A DNA stretch of 64,000 nt from JACSRF01 sp964504445 (GCA_964504445.1 CAZDEO010000012.1:18116-82115), one strand, 5' to 3'; positions 23,458-31,905 are shown, counted from the first letter of the stretch. Notes: a model not told the origin generated them from the sequence alone. Made by a program: numbers and translations.

Positions 23458-24567
23458 ATGAAAAATCTGCTTTCACGACTTTCTCCCCGCCTTTCTTGGG
23501 CTTTGGTGCTGCTGCTCATGGCCACCTCGGTGGTGTGGATTGTGTTGGATTGGCAGGCTGGCGCGGCTGCAGCGCTGGTGCATCGGGTAACGGCCGTTTC
23601 CGCCCAATTCCAACTCTTAAACACCTGGACACAAGCTCCGCCAGCGTTGCCGCCCGTGGTGGGCAACGGGCGATTGGTGCTGGTCACCGGTGAAGAAAAG
23701 CCTGGCCTGCAAGCTTTGGATGTGCATACAGGCGGGGTAGCCTGGCAACAGGACGCGGACACGCTAACGCGCCCCCATCTCTGGCCAGAAACATTGGGTT
23801 GGTCTGCCCCGTTTTCCTACCGTTGGAGCGGGTTGGTGGCCGATGGGGAACGGGTGTATGCTGTGGAGGCATATGGGTTACGCACGGCCGTTTCCACCTA
23901 TGATCTGCTCACGGGCCAAAAACTATGGGACCATAAATTAGGCAGCATCAACGGCAGCGACGCCGATTATACCGCCCTGGTTGGTGATTACGTCGTGGTA
24001 CGCATTAATGAGGGAGACTACAATGAATTCTTCGGCATTAACCGCAATACCGGCTGGCTAGACATCCGCCAAAATCAGGAAGCGTACCCCATTTTTTGGC
24101 TAGAAAAAGAGCCGCCCCGCTTGTACGAAGTAGTTGCCAGTGGGGTGCGCCTGGCGGGTGTCTGGCAGCGCACTTTTGCCAGTTGTGGCATTACGCCTCA
24201 GGTCTATCAAGATGTGCTGTTATTACAATTGCACTTGTGCGAAAGTTCCCTTTCCCAACTGCTGGCCTTAAACCGATTTACCGGAGATGTGTTGTGGGAA
24301 CTAGCCCCGCCAATTGTGGGCAACGTAGCACTTAGCCAACAGGGCATCTCCTTTGCCCTTTCCCCAGATGGCACGTTGCGAGCTATGGATGCGCAAACAG
24401 GCGTGGGGGCGGGGTTTGTCACCCTCGCCCCGGCGTTGCAGCCTGTGGTGGATGTTGAGGCAGAAGAGGTTGTCTTTTACGTGGCCGCCCAGGGCGAGGA
24501 TGTGGCTCTTTATACCGGTGATAGTCGGCAGGTTTTTACATTTCGTTACAATGCTACTGTTCCGTAG
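23458..24567 (+). CDS. Membrane-anchored PQQ-like beta-propeller protein
   Basis: 369 residues with an N-terminal membrane anchor (LSWALVLLLMATSVVWIVLDW) and outside repeats of the PQQ/BamB-like propeller type. These include PGLQALDVHTGGVAWQQD, TAVSTYDLLTGQKLWDHKLG, SQLLALNRFTGDVLWEL and GTLRAMDAQTGVGAGF. Each has the pattern of a variable strand, then Asp-x-x-Thr-Gly, then a Trp. Function is unknown; it may be a scaffold or sensor at the cell surface. The ATG at 23458 gives a good signal-anchor. The 3' end overlaps the convergent lipoprotein gene by 14 bp. Confidence 0.8.
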   Translation: MKNLLSRLSPRLSWALVLLLMATSVVWIVLDWQAGAAAALVHRVTAVSAQFQLLNTWTQAPPALPPVVGNGRLVLVTGEEKPGLQALDVHTGGVAWQQDADTLTRPHLWPETLGWSAPFSYRWSGLVADGERVYAVEAYGLRTAVSTYDLLTGQKLWDHKLGSINGSDADYTALVGDYVVVRINEGDYNEFFGINRNTGWLDIRQNQEAYPIFWLEKEPPRLYEVVASGVRLAGVWQRTFASCGITPQVYQDVLLLQLHLCESSLSQLLALNRFTGDVLWELAPPIVGNVALSQQGISFALSPDGTLRAMDAQTGVGAGFVTLAPALQPVVDVEAEEVVFYVAAQGEDVALYTGDSRQVFTFRYNATVP

Positions 24568-25084
24568 CTTGCCAGCCCAGGTTAACGGCCGTGCTAACGC
24601 TGGCTTCCGGTACCTGTGCCCAAAAGTGCAGGCTGGTGGGGCAGCCACACGCCTGGCAAACATTTAGGCTGGCCGTATGCGGCCCCTGGACAGTCACGCC
24701 AGCTTCTTGCAACGCGGCCACCGCTTCAGACAGTGTCAGTGGCTCCGTTTCACCGCACTGCTCACCAGCCGGGCGGATCATCCACGTGTGGCCGGTCACC
24801 ATTGGATACGCTTCAGAGCGTGGCAGCAGCATGGCCGAAGGATACCCTTCTTCAAGGGCCGGAGCGGGGGCAGGATAGCTATCATCCGGATCAACGCCAG
24901 TGGGTGATTCGGGCGTGATAGTAGCGCGTAGTGGTTCCGCCTGATTTGGGCTGTTATCAGGCGCGGTCTCGGTTTCTTGTTCAGCCGGGGTAGCATCAGG
25001 TTCGGGGGTGGGATTGTTGCCCCCACAGCCTACCAGGGCCAAAACGAAAACAAAAAACAGGAAAACAAGTGATTTGTACCTCAT
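24554..25084 (-). CDS. Cysteine-containing lipoprotein of unknown function
   Basis: 176 residues. Lipoprotein signal MRYKSLVFLFFVFVLALVGC, then an acidic Pro/Thr linker to about residue 80. The compact C-terminal part carries four cysteines (GEQCGETEP and LNVCQACGCPTSLHFWAQV). CQACGC suggests metal binding or disulfides. I do not recognise a family. The divergent neighbour is the DsbA-cyclophilin fusion lipoprotein, which could in principle act on these cysteines; that link is only suggestive. Confidence 0.78.
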   Translation of the reverse strand: MRYKSLVFLFFVFVLALVGCGGNNPTPEPDATPAEQETETAPDNSPNQAEPLRATITPESPTGVDPDDSYPAPAPALEEGYPSAMLLPRSEAYPMVTGHTWMIRPAGEQCGETEPLTLSEAVAALQEAGVTVQGPHTASLNVCQACGCPTSLHFWAQVPEASVSTAVNLGWQATEQ

Positions 25085-25238
25085 AGTTTCTCTCCTTTTA
25101 ATGCAAAAGCATCTTGCCCTATTGTAACCATTTGCCTCTGCTTTGGCGGTTGTCTAATAGAACGTGAAGCATTTTACCTAGAAGAAAATGAACGTGGTAG
25201 AATGCCAGACACCATATCATTCCTTCTGGAGGAGGTCT

Positions 25239-26537
25239 ATGAAGAATTTTCTCATATTGTTTTTGCTGGTGTTTTTGGTGGCTTGTGGCAGCGCTGAACC
25301 ACCCCACAATGGGCCAGCGTTGGAACAGGCGCAAAACACAGCCGCTGAGGCGACCATGGCTGTGGAGGATGGTGTAGGTGAGCCGGAAACGGCCGTGGCC
25401 AACCCCGACATCTCCATTACCAACGATGCCGCTATTACACCAGCCACCACCCCTGCCGAAGCCGCCCAGGTGCGGCCCCAGGATTGGGCTATTGGCGCCA
25501 ACGATCCTTTGGTGACCATTATCGAATATGGCGACTTTCAATGACCGGGCTGCGCAGGATTTGCCCCCCTGCTAAAGCGTCTGGTAGACGCTTACCCTGA
25601 TCAAGTCCGCATTGTTTACCGGCACTTCCCCCTCAACCAAATACATCCCAACGCCCAAAAAGCAGCCGAAGCCTCTGAAGCAGCCGGCGCCCAAGGCTTT
25701 TTTTGGGAATATCACGACCTGCTATTTGAACGCCAAAATCAATGGTCTGACCTAAGCCAGAGTGAAGCACGCCAATACTTTATCACCCTGGCTGATGAAC
25801 TGAACCTGGACCTGGAACGTTTTACCGCCGAATTGGATGATGGCCTTTACGCTGCCTATGTTTCTGCAGTGGAACAAGAAGCGATCAACCTGGGGCTGCC
25901 GGGCACGCCGGCTGCCCTGGTAGATGGCCAGATTGCTGCCGGAAATGGCCTTCCTCGCGATTACGCCGTTTGGGATTCCTACGTGAGTTCAACCATTGCC
26001 GTAGCCGAATTGGAAGCCCGGCAGTATGATGGCCCGCCCCCCATGACTATTGACGAGACGCAAACCTATTATGCCACCGTGCAAATGAGCAATGGAGACG
26101 AGTTTGTCATTGAGCTGCTGCCCCAGTCTGCTCCGCAGACAGTCAACAGCTTTGTTTTTCTGGCGCAAGAAGGCTGGTTTGATGGTGTTACCTTCCACCG
26201 CGTGCTGCCAGAGTTTGTCGCCCAAACCGGTGATCCTTCGGGCACTGGACGTGGCGGGCCTGGTTACACCATCCCCAACGAAATAGACCCAGCCCTATCG
26301 CATCGTGAAGTAGGTATGGTGGCTATGGCCAATTCTGGCCCCGACACCAATGGCAGCCAATGGTATGTCACTCTGGGCGACGCCAGCTTTCTCGATGGCG
26401 GCTATACGATTTTTGGCCGGGTCATTGACGGTCTAGATGTCGTGCAGGCCATCACCCCGCGTGATCCTCAGGTTGACCCGGCTGCTCCCCCTGGTGATAC
26501 AATAGAACGTATCTTAATTGATGTGGTAGCGCCATAA
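25239..26537 (+). CDS. Candidate selenoprotein: DsbA-like thioredoxin domain fused to cyclophilin PPIase (lipoprotein)
   Basis: One continuous frame of 432 residues if the TGA at 25542-25544 is read as selenocysteine (residue 102). RBS GGAGGAGGT precedes ATG 25239. The lipoprotein signal MKNFLILFLLVFLVAC has its Cys at 16, followed by an Ala/Thr/Glu linker. The thioredoxin-like domain (about 85-260) reads IIEYGDFQ-U-PGCAGFAPLLKRL. DsbA/Thioredoxin_4 relatives have YGDFQCPxC here, so TGA replaces the nucleophilic Cys and the resolving Cys105 stays. RIVYRHFPLNQIHPNAQKAA and cis-Pro GLPGTPAALVDG follow. The cyclophilin domain (about 276-430) has VTFHRVLPEFVAQTGDPSG and ANSGPDTNGSQWYV. It would be an extracytoplasmic oxidoreductase plus prolyl isomerase. 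The alternative is a nonsense mutation or sequencing error. Confidence 0.82.
25575..25593 (+). other. Putative bacterial SECIS hairpin
   Basis: AAGCGTCT, loop GGT, AGACGCTT: a perfect 8-bp stem with a G-rich apical loop. It starts 30 nt after the TGA, with 38 nt between the TGA and the loop (37 if the top T-A pair is open). Bacterial SECIS elements are known to be such stems soon after the UGA with G in the loop. This spacing is at the upper end of the usual range. Confidence 0.6.
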
Positions 26538-26576
26538 CCGTGGGTTTGGCGAGAGTTTGCTAATAGACCGGCATGA

Positions 26577-26609
26577 GGGCATCCGATTTCAGCACGAAAT
26601 CGGATGCCC
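26577..26609. repeat. Perfect 14-bp inverted repeat
   Basis: GGGCATCCGATTTC (26577-26590), loop AGCAC, GAAATCGGATGCCC (26596-26609), in the gap after the fusion gene. It is a very stable hairpin and may end transcription or protect the mRNA, although no T-run follows. Confidence 0.7.
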
Positions 26610-26696
26610 AGCCGCCCAGCCAGGGCTAAAGATGAGAGCGTGGAGATAAGGCATTCTCTCTTTTGGGGCCTTGGCCACACAGGAAGGGGTGCTGCA

Positions 26697-27422
26697 ATGA
26701 AGTCAAAGTGGTTGTTTGTGGGACTGATGTTGTTGTCGTTGACGACGGGGTGTACGGTATTGGTACCCGGCTTGCTGGGAACCCCCGAACCGGTGGCTTC
26801 TCCTACCCCTATGGGAGATACGCTTTCATTCAGCAATCCCGCTTTTACCTATAGCTTGCAACCCGGCGAATTTATTCCGGGCACGCAACTCCAATTTGTA
26901 GAGCGGGAGGGGGATGCTTATAAGGTGCGCATTGACGGGCAGGAAGCGACCAAGCGCATTGGGGATTCCTTTATTTGGGATGGCGTTCTGGCGCCCGGCG
27001 TTTTTGGCAATTATAACCTGCGCCTGACGACGATTATTTTAGGCAGCCTGCCGGTAGCTGGATCAGTTGAAATGACGGTCTTTTATCCGGCGCCGGTGCA
27101 GCTTGATACGCTGCCAGATAGAAGTACAGCCCTGCCTTTTAACAATGCGGTTATCAACTATTTGATTCCTGCAGGCCGCCAGATTCCGGGCACAACTTTG
27201 GTTTATGTGGGCTTGGTGGAACAGGGACAGGGGGATTCGGTAACGCGGCAGGCACAGTTATCGGGTTTGGCAGGGTATCCTTACCTGGCGGTGGGCGATT
27301 CTTTACGCTGGCAAGGTAGTTTGTTGGATAACGTGTATATATCTTATAGTCTTCGCGTGTTGGGTATTAGTGAAAATGGGCTGCGCCTGACGGGAACAGC
27401 TGATTTATGGATAATGCCGTAA
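26697..27422 (+). CDS. Lipoprotein with two homologous beta-rich repeats
   Basis: 241 residues. Signal MKSKWLFVGLMLLSLTTGC with the lipid Cys at 19. Two similar units of about 90 residues follow. The first contains FTYSLQPGEFIPGTQLQFV and IGDSFIWDGVLAPGVFGNYNLRL; the second contains INYLIPAGRQIPGTTLVYV and VGDSLRWQGSLLDNVYISYSLRV. The shared pattern is IPGTxLxFV...GDSxxWxGxLxxxVxxxYxLR. Function is unknown. The start at 26697 is preferred because it gives the lipoprotein signal and follows AGGAAGGGG. Downstream is a glycoside hydrolase. Confidence 0.8.
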   Translation: MKSKWLFVGLMLLSLTTGCTVLVPGLLGTPEPVASPTPMGDTLSFSNPAFTYSLQPGEFIPGTQLQFVEREGDAYKVRIDGQEATKRIGDSFIWDGVLAPGVFGNYNLRLTTIILGSLPVAGSVEMTVFYPAPVQLDTLPDRSTALPFNNAVINYLIPAGRQIPGTTLVYVGLVEQGQGDSVTRQAQLSGLAGYPYLAVGDSLRWQGSLLDNVYISYSLRVLGISENGLRLTGTADLWIMP

Positions 27423-27476
27423 AAAGATAGGATGGGGTGTAGAGATGGAGACTTTACACTCTTTTGGAGGATAACA

Positions 27477-28991
27477 TTGAGCCATACAATAGCGCCTCGC
27501 CCGGCTGACCCGCTGGTTAGTCAAAATTTGTATCGAAAAGCTGCTTATACGCCGCTATCTGTTCCTCCTTTTTTGGAGGCGCGAGGGCTTTTGCCGGAGC
27601 CTGTGCTGCCGCAGGGATATGAAGTTTGGGTGGAGATGTATTGGCGCGCCTGGGAAGTGGCCTGGGGCCATTTGAAGCGTCCTAAAGCGGATAGTGGCTT
27701 GGTGGCCAGTTTTATAAGCGCGGCTGGAAAACCGCACGTGTTTATGTGGGATACGGCGTTTATGGTGCAGTTTGGCATGTACGGCCGTCGCGCTTTTGAC
27801 TTTGTGCGTTCCCTGGATAATTTTTATGCCCGGCAGCACGATGATGGCTTTATTTGCCGTGAAATTAACCCGGAAACGGGGCATGATTTCTATCATCCTT
27901 TTGACCCAGATGGCACGGGACCCAACGTTTTAGCGTGGGCGGAGTGGCGGTATTATCGTGCTACCGGGGATGATCAGCGCATTGCCCAGATTTTTTGGCC
28001 GTTGTTGGCTTATCATCGTTGGTTCCGGCTAAACCGCTCCTGGCAAAGTGGTTTGTACTGGGCTACAGGCAAAAGTAGTGGGATGAGCAATCAGCCGCGG
28101 GTGCCAGACAGTCGCCATCATCACCGCCACTGGAGTTGGGTGGACGCCAGTATGCAGGCGGCGTTGAGCTGCCGCATGTTGGAGCAGATGGCGGTGCTGC
28201 TGCAGCAAACGGAGTGGGCGCAAGCTTTGGCGGAAGAGTATGGTCGGCTGGGGGCAAAGATTAACAAGCAGTTGTGGAATGAAGAGGCCTCTTTTTACCA
28301 GGATGCGGATGCGGACGGCCGTTTCGGCCAGGCTAAGAGCATTGGCGCCTATTGGGGGCTGTTGAGCAAGACGCTGATTCCTGACGACCGGCTGACCCCC
28401 TTCATCCAGCACTTGCGTGATAGCTGGGCTTTTAATTTGCCCCATCGTATCCCCTCTCTTTCAGCGGACAGCGATGGCTATAATGCGCAAACCGGCCATT
28501 ATTGGCGGGGAGGCGTCTGGTCGCAGACTAATTTTATGGTGCTGAAAGGGCTACGCACGGTAGGGCAGCATAAGCTGGCCCACGAGATCGCGCTGAATCA
28601 TTTGGACAATGTGGCGGAAGTGTATGCCCACACAGATACCTTTTGGGATAATTATGCGCCGGAAACGGCCGCTCCTGGCGAACCAGCTAACCCTAATTTC
28701 GTTGGTATGGCGGGGTTAACGCCCATTTCTATGCTCTTGGAAGATGTGATTGGTTTAACCATTGACTGGCCTTTGCGCCGGGTGGTGTGGGATCGTCGCC
28801 TAGACACGAACCAGCCCTATGGCGTACGCAATTACCCGTTGGGCGATGAAGGTGTGGTGGATTTGGTAGGCGATCAGGAGCGGCTGTTCATTCACGCCAG
28901 CGTGCCCTTTACGCTAGAGATGCGTGAGGTAGATGGCCAGGTGATGCAAACGGCCGTTTCCCCCGGCCCCATGGAAATAGATTTAACCTAA
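27477..28991 (+). CDS. Glycoside hydrolase, (alpha/alpha)6 barrel, GH63/trehalase/MGH1-like
   Basis: About 504 residues, resembling the catalytic barrel of GH63-type and mannosylglycerate-hydrolase-like enzymes. Key segments are GKPHVFMWDTAFMVQFGMY (catalytic-acid region), WSWVDASMQAALSCRMLEQM, YNAQTGHYWRGGVWSQTNFMVLKG and YAHTDTFWDNYAPE. There is no signal peptide, so it is probably cytoplasmic. The TTG at 27477 is chosen because TTGGAGG lies 6 bp upstream; the frame opens at 27432. It is followed 6 bp later by an EEP-family enzyme and then a glycosyltransferase, so a role in a sugar-containing solute or lipid is plausible. Confidence 0.82.
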   Translation: MSHTIAPRPADPLVSQNLYRKAAYTPLSVPPFLEARGLLPEPVLPQGYEVWVEMYWRAWEVAWGHLKRPKADSGLVASFISAAGKPHVFMWDTAFMVQFGMYGRRAFDFVRSLDNFYARQHDDGFICREINPETGHDFYHPFDPDGTGPNVLAWAEWRYYRATGDDQRIAQIFWPLLAYHRWFRLNRSWQSGLYWATGKSSGMSNQPRVPDSRHHHRHWSWVDASMQAALSCRMLEQMAVLLQQTEWAQALAEEYGRLGAKINKQLWNEEASFYQDADADGRFGQAKSIGAYWGLLSKTLIPDDRLTPFIQHLRDSWAFNLPHRIPSLSADSDGYNAQTGHYWRGGVWSQTNFMVLKGLRTVGQHKLAHEIALNHLDNVAEVYAHTDTFWDNYAPETAAPGEPANPNFVGMAGLTPISMLLEDVIGLTIDWPLRRVVWDRRLDTNQPYGVRNYPLGDEGVVDLVGDQERLFIHASVPFTLEMREVDGQVMQTAVSPGPMEIDLT

Positions 28992-28997
28992 CCAGGC

Positions 28998-29777
28998 ATG
29001 ACTTCTTTCACCGTTGCCACCATCAACCTGCGCAATCGTGCTGACCGCTGGCGCGAGCGGCGCCATTTACTGGTGGCCCAATTGATGGACGCCAGTCCCG
29101 ACCTGATCAGCCTGCAAGAAATTTATTTTCCTAGTAGCCAGGGGCGCTGGCTGCGTAATCAAATCAATAATCGCCTGACCGGCACCTCAAAATACCCTTA
29201 TCAGTTGATTCAAAAGCGCAAGGCTCACCCGATTCATGGTTATTATGAGGGAATAGGTGTGCTGACAAAGCTGCCAATTTTGTATAGCGATGCCCTTAGC
29301 CTGGGTTATGGTGGGCGGGTGGCCCTGCGGGTGAATGTGGCGTTGCCTAACCAGCATGCGCTAGATTTTGTGGCGGTGCATTTGCACCATGAGGCGCACG
29401 ACAAAGAGGCGCGGTTAGAGCAGGTGATTAAGCTGGTAGGGTGGTTGCACGGCCGTCGCCGCATTCCGCGCCAGGTCGTTGCCGGAGACTTCAATGAATT
29501 TCCTGATGGGCCAGCCATCCAATATATGAAACAAAGCTTCCGCTCCGCCTTTGTTGATTGGTGGAATCACGAACCCCTGGCAACCTTTCCCACCGCCCTC
29601 GTGCAAGACATAGACTGGGCTGGCTGCCTTGACTACATATTTCTGAGTTCGAGCATCGGCAAAGTGCGGCATGCCCGTATTTTTTGTGCCCAGCCTGCCC
29701 CAACAGACGATACCCTTTACCCTTCTGATCATGTTGGCTTGTTGGCCCAAATAGATGATGAACCTGGTGGTGGATAA
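28998..29777 (+). CDS. Endonuclease/exonuclease/phosphatase (EEP) family protein
   Basis: 259 residues with the EEP fold: FTVATINLRNRADRW at the N-terminus, the metal-binding Glu in DLISLQEIYF, then FVAVHLHHEAHDKEARLEQ, GDFNEFPDGPA and the terminal PSDHVGLLAQI with the catalytic Asp-His. Family members hydrolyse phosphodiesters in nucleic acids, phosphoinositides or sphingomyelin; the substrate cannot be told here. Start ATG lies 6 bp after the glycoside hydrolase stop and the next gene follows within 5 bp, so this is an operon. Confidence 0.9.
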   Translation: MTSFTVATINLRNRADRWRERRHLLVAQLMDASPDLISLQEIYFPSSQGRWLRNQINNRLTGTSKYPYQLIQKRKAHPIHGYYEGIGVLTKLPILYSDALSLGYGGRVALRVNVALPNQHALDFVAVHLHHEAHDKEARLEQVIKLVGWLHGRRRIPRQVVAGDFNEFPDGPAIQYMKQSFRSAFVDWWNHEPLATFPTALVQDIDWAGCLDYIFLSSSIGKVRHARIFCAQPAPTDDTLYPSDHVGLLAQIDDEPGGG

Positions 29778-29782
29778 ATCAG

Positions 29783-30739
29783 ATGAACGAAAAACCAACA
29801 ATCACAATTATTGCCCCCGTTTACAACGAAGAGCCGGTGCTGCCGGAACTGTACCGGCGCGTTAGCGAAGTGATGGATGCGACGGGCGAATCTTGGGAAC
29901 TGCTGTTGGTGGATGATGGCAGCCGGGACCGGTCGGCAGAAATTATGGCCCACCTGCATACCCAAGACCCGCGCGTAAAGGGCATTAGCTTTTCCCGTAA
30001 TTTTGGTTTTCAGGAAGCGGTAACGGCGGGGCTAGACCACGCCCAGGGGGATGCGGTGGTGCTCACCGACGCCGATTTACAAGACCCGCCGGAAGTGATT
30101 CCGGAAATGATTGCCAAATGGCGCGCAGGGTATGACGTGGTGTACGGCGTGCGCGAAAGTCGTGAGGGGGAAACCTGGTTTAAACTGCTGACGGCCAAGC
30201 TGTTCTATCGCCTCATTCACCGCATTACCAGCGTAAACATTCCCCTGGATACGGGAGATTTCCGGCTGATGGATCGCCGTGTCGTGGACTCGCTGTGCAG
30301 CATGCGCGAGCGCAACCGTTTTTTGCGGGGCATGGTGCCCTGGGTAGGGTATCGTCAGACGGGGGTGCACTTTAAGCGGGCGCCGCGCTTTGCCGGGGAG
30401 GCCAAATATAGTTCGTTCCGCCGCATGTTTAAGTTTGCCATGAATGCCATTACCAGCTTTTCATACCTCCCGCTGCAGATGGCGACCTATTTGGGGTTTA
30501 CCATTGCGGCCATTGCCGGGCTGGCCATCTTGGTGGTGGTGATTTTGCGGCTGTTTGGCCCGCACCCGGCGCTAACCGGGCAAGCCACCACGCTGGTGGC
30601 GGTGCTGTTCCTGGGCGGTGTGCAGCTGATTAGCCTGGGGATTATTGGCGAGTACCTGGGCCGGATTTATGATGAGGTGAAAGGACGGCCGTTGTACCTG
30701 ATTGATAAATCGTGGGGGATAAAAGCAGAGGATGAGTAG
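29783..30739 (+). CDS. Family 2 glycosyltransferase (DPM1/GtrB type)
   Basis: 318 residues. The GT-A domain shows TITIIAPVYNEEPVLPELYRR, LLVDDGSRDRS, FSRNFGFQEAVTAGLDHAQGDAVVLTDADLQDPPE and GDFRLMDRR, close to undecaprenyl-phosphate sugar transferases and dolichol-phosphate mannose synthase. Two membrane segments close the protein (about 232-256 and 268-292), ending GEYLGRIYDEVKGRPLYLI as in GtrB. It probably moves a sugar onto polyprenyl phosphate in the cytoplasmic membrane. It is the last gene of the three-gene sugar operon and convergent with moaA. Confidence 0.93.
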   Translation: MNEKPTITIIAPVYNEEPVLPELYRRVSEVMDATGESWELLLVDDGSRDRSAEIMAHLHTQDPRVKGISFSRNFGFQEAVTAGLDHAQGDAVVLTDADLQDPPEVIPEMIAKWRAGYDVVYGVRESREGETWFKLLTAKLFYRLIHRITSVNIPLDTGDFRLMDRRVVDSLCSMRERNRFLRGMVPWVGYRQTGVHFKRAPRFAGEAKYSSFRRMFKFAMNAITSFSYLPLQMATYLGFTIAAIAGLAILVVVILRLFGPHPALTGQATTLVAVLFLGGVQLISLGIIGEYLGRIYDEVKGRPLYLIDKSWGIKAEDE

Positions 30740-30797
30740 GTCAAAGGGATGTCTGGTTTGATTAGTTTCAGAGAATGCCAGCGGGTTTCTGCCCAGG

Positions 30798-31778
30798 TTA
30801 TCCGCCAATTTCGGACATAACCCGATTGAGGGGGATGACGTTTTCTTGCAGCCCGTGCCCCCACGGTTTCCACCAGATACCTTCCAGAATGATGTCTTTG
30901 AGCTGTGTATCGCTGGCCCCATCGCGCAGCGGCGCCATCAGATTCACTTCTTTTTCGCGCAAAAGGCAGAGACGCAAACGGCCGTCAGCCGTTAACCTGG
31001 CCCGCGTACAACTGGCACAAAAGGGTTGTGTCACCGAACTGATGAAGCCCAGCGTACCCATGCCATCCTCTAACTGGTAAACCCGTGCTTCTCCGTCCAG
31101 CGCCCCTTCGTTAACGGCCGTCAACGACCCCAAAGCCGCCGAAATCGTTGTCCGCAGCTCTTCTTCACTCACCACCCCGGCCTGCTGAAAGTCCGCCACA
31201 TCTCCAAAAGGCATCATCTCAATGTACCGCACCTGCCAATCATGATAAAAGGTCAGCCTGGCCAGGTCCACCACATCCTCTTGGTCATTATAATTGCGGA
31301 CCACGACAGCATTTAGCTTAATACCCAGCCCCGCCTTCTCCGCCGCACGAATGCCCGCCCACACATCTTCCACTTCACCCCAGCGCGTCAGCTTTTTGAA
31401 TTTCTTTGGGTCAATGGTATCAATGCTCACGTTAACGCGCTGCAAACCCGCTTTGGCCAGAGGTTCGGCCAATTCATTAAGCAACAAGCCATTGGTTGTC
31501 ATGGCGATGGTTTTGACCCCAGGCGTGCGCGCCATGCGCCCCACAATGTCCACAATATTGGCGCGCACCGTCGGTTCGCCGCCCGTCAGGCGAAACTTAT
31601 GAAAGCCCAATTCGGCAAAAATTCGCACCAGGCGATCAATCTCTTCGTCTTGCAACAGCTCTGCGCGCGGCCGAAAAGTCATGTCTTCGGGCATGCAATA
31701 CACGCAGCGTAAATTGCATTTGTCGGTTAACGAGATGCGCAAGTAGTTAATGTGACGGCCAAAACGATCCCATGCCAT
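30798..31778 (-). CDS. moaA: GTP 3',8-cyclase MoaA (molybdenum cofactor)
   Basis: 326-residue radical SAM enzyme for the first step of molybdopterin synthesis. The N-terminal cluster motif CNLRCVYC follows INYLRISLTDK. FRLTGGEPTVR binds SAM. The second cluster ligands are in PFCASCTRARLTADGRLRLCLL. The protein ends in the essential Gly-Gly (SEIGG). No other moa/moe genes are adjacent. A structured leader with its own promoter lies upstream. Confidence 0.97.
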   Translation of the reverse strand: MAWDRFGRHINYLRISLTDKCNLRCVYCMPEDMTFRPRAELLQDEEIDRLVRIFAELGFHKFRLTGGEPTVRANIVDIVGRMARTPGVKTIAMTTNGLLLNELAEPLAKAGLQRVNVSIDTIDPKKFKKLTRWGEVEDVWAGIRAAEKAGLGIKLNAVVVRNYNDQEDVVDLARLTFYHDWQVRYIEMMPFGDVADFQQAGVVSEEELRTTISAALGSLTAVNEGALDGEARVYQLEDGMGTLGFISSVTQPFCASCTRARLTADGRLRLCLLREKEVNLMAPLRDGASDTQLKDIILEGIWWKPWGHGLQENVIPLNRVMSEIGG

Positions 31779-31798
31779 GCTGTGTTATCCTTGTTTTT

Positions 31799-31849
31799 CC
31801 GGAAGCTGCGAACCAGTCGCTCTGGCAAAAATGCCTTCTCAGCTTCCGG
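31799..31849 (-). promoter_or_regulatory. Structured leader hairpin of moaA
   Basis: Outer stem CCGGAAGCTG / CAGCTTCCGG. Inside, on the minus strand, GGCA-TTTT-TGCC and CCAG-AGCGA-CTGG can each form but share the CC, so they exclude each other. It lies 20 bp before the ATG. It may be an RNA switch or simply another intergenic inverted repeat. Confidence 0.4.
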
Positions 31850-31876
31850 GAAAGTCGAATTCTTTTGTGATAATGT

Positions 31877-31905
31877 ATTATAGCCCGACAGCCAATTATT
31901 ATGAA
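31877..31905 (-). promoter_or_regulatory. Putative moaA promoter
   Basis: On the minus strand TTCATA, 17-bp spacer, TATAAT (31882-31877), giving a leader of about 90 nt that contains the hairpin. Confidence 0.5.

Noticed and set aside
25833..26537. Separate cyclophilin gene starting at an internal ATG
   Set aside because: The ATG lies in the middle of the thioredoxin fold with no RBS. The sequence upstream in the same frame is good DsbA-like protein back to the TGA, so one interrupted frame is the better reading.
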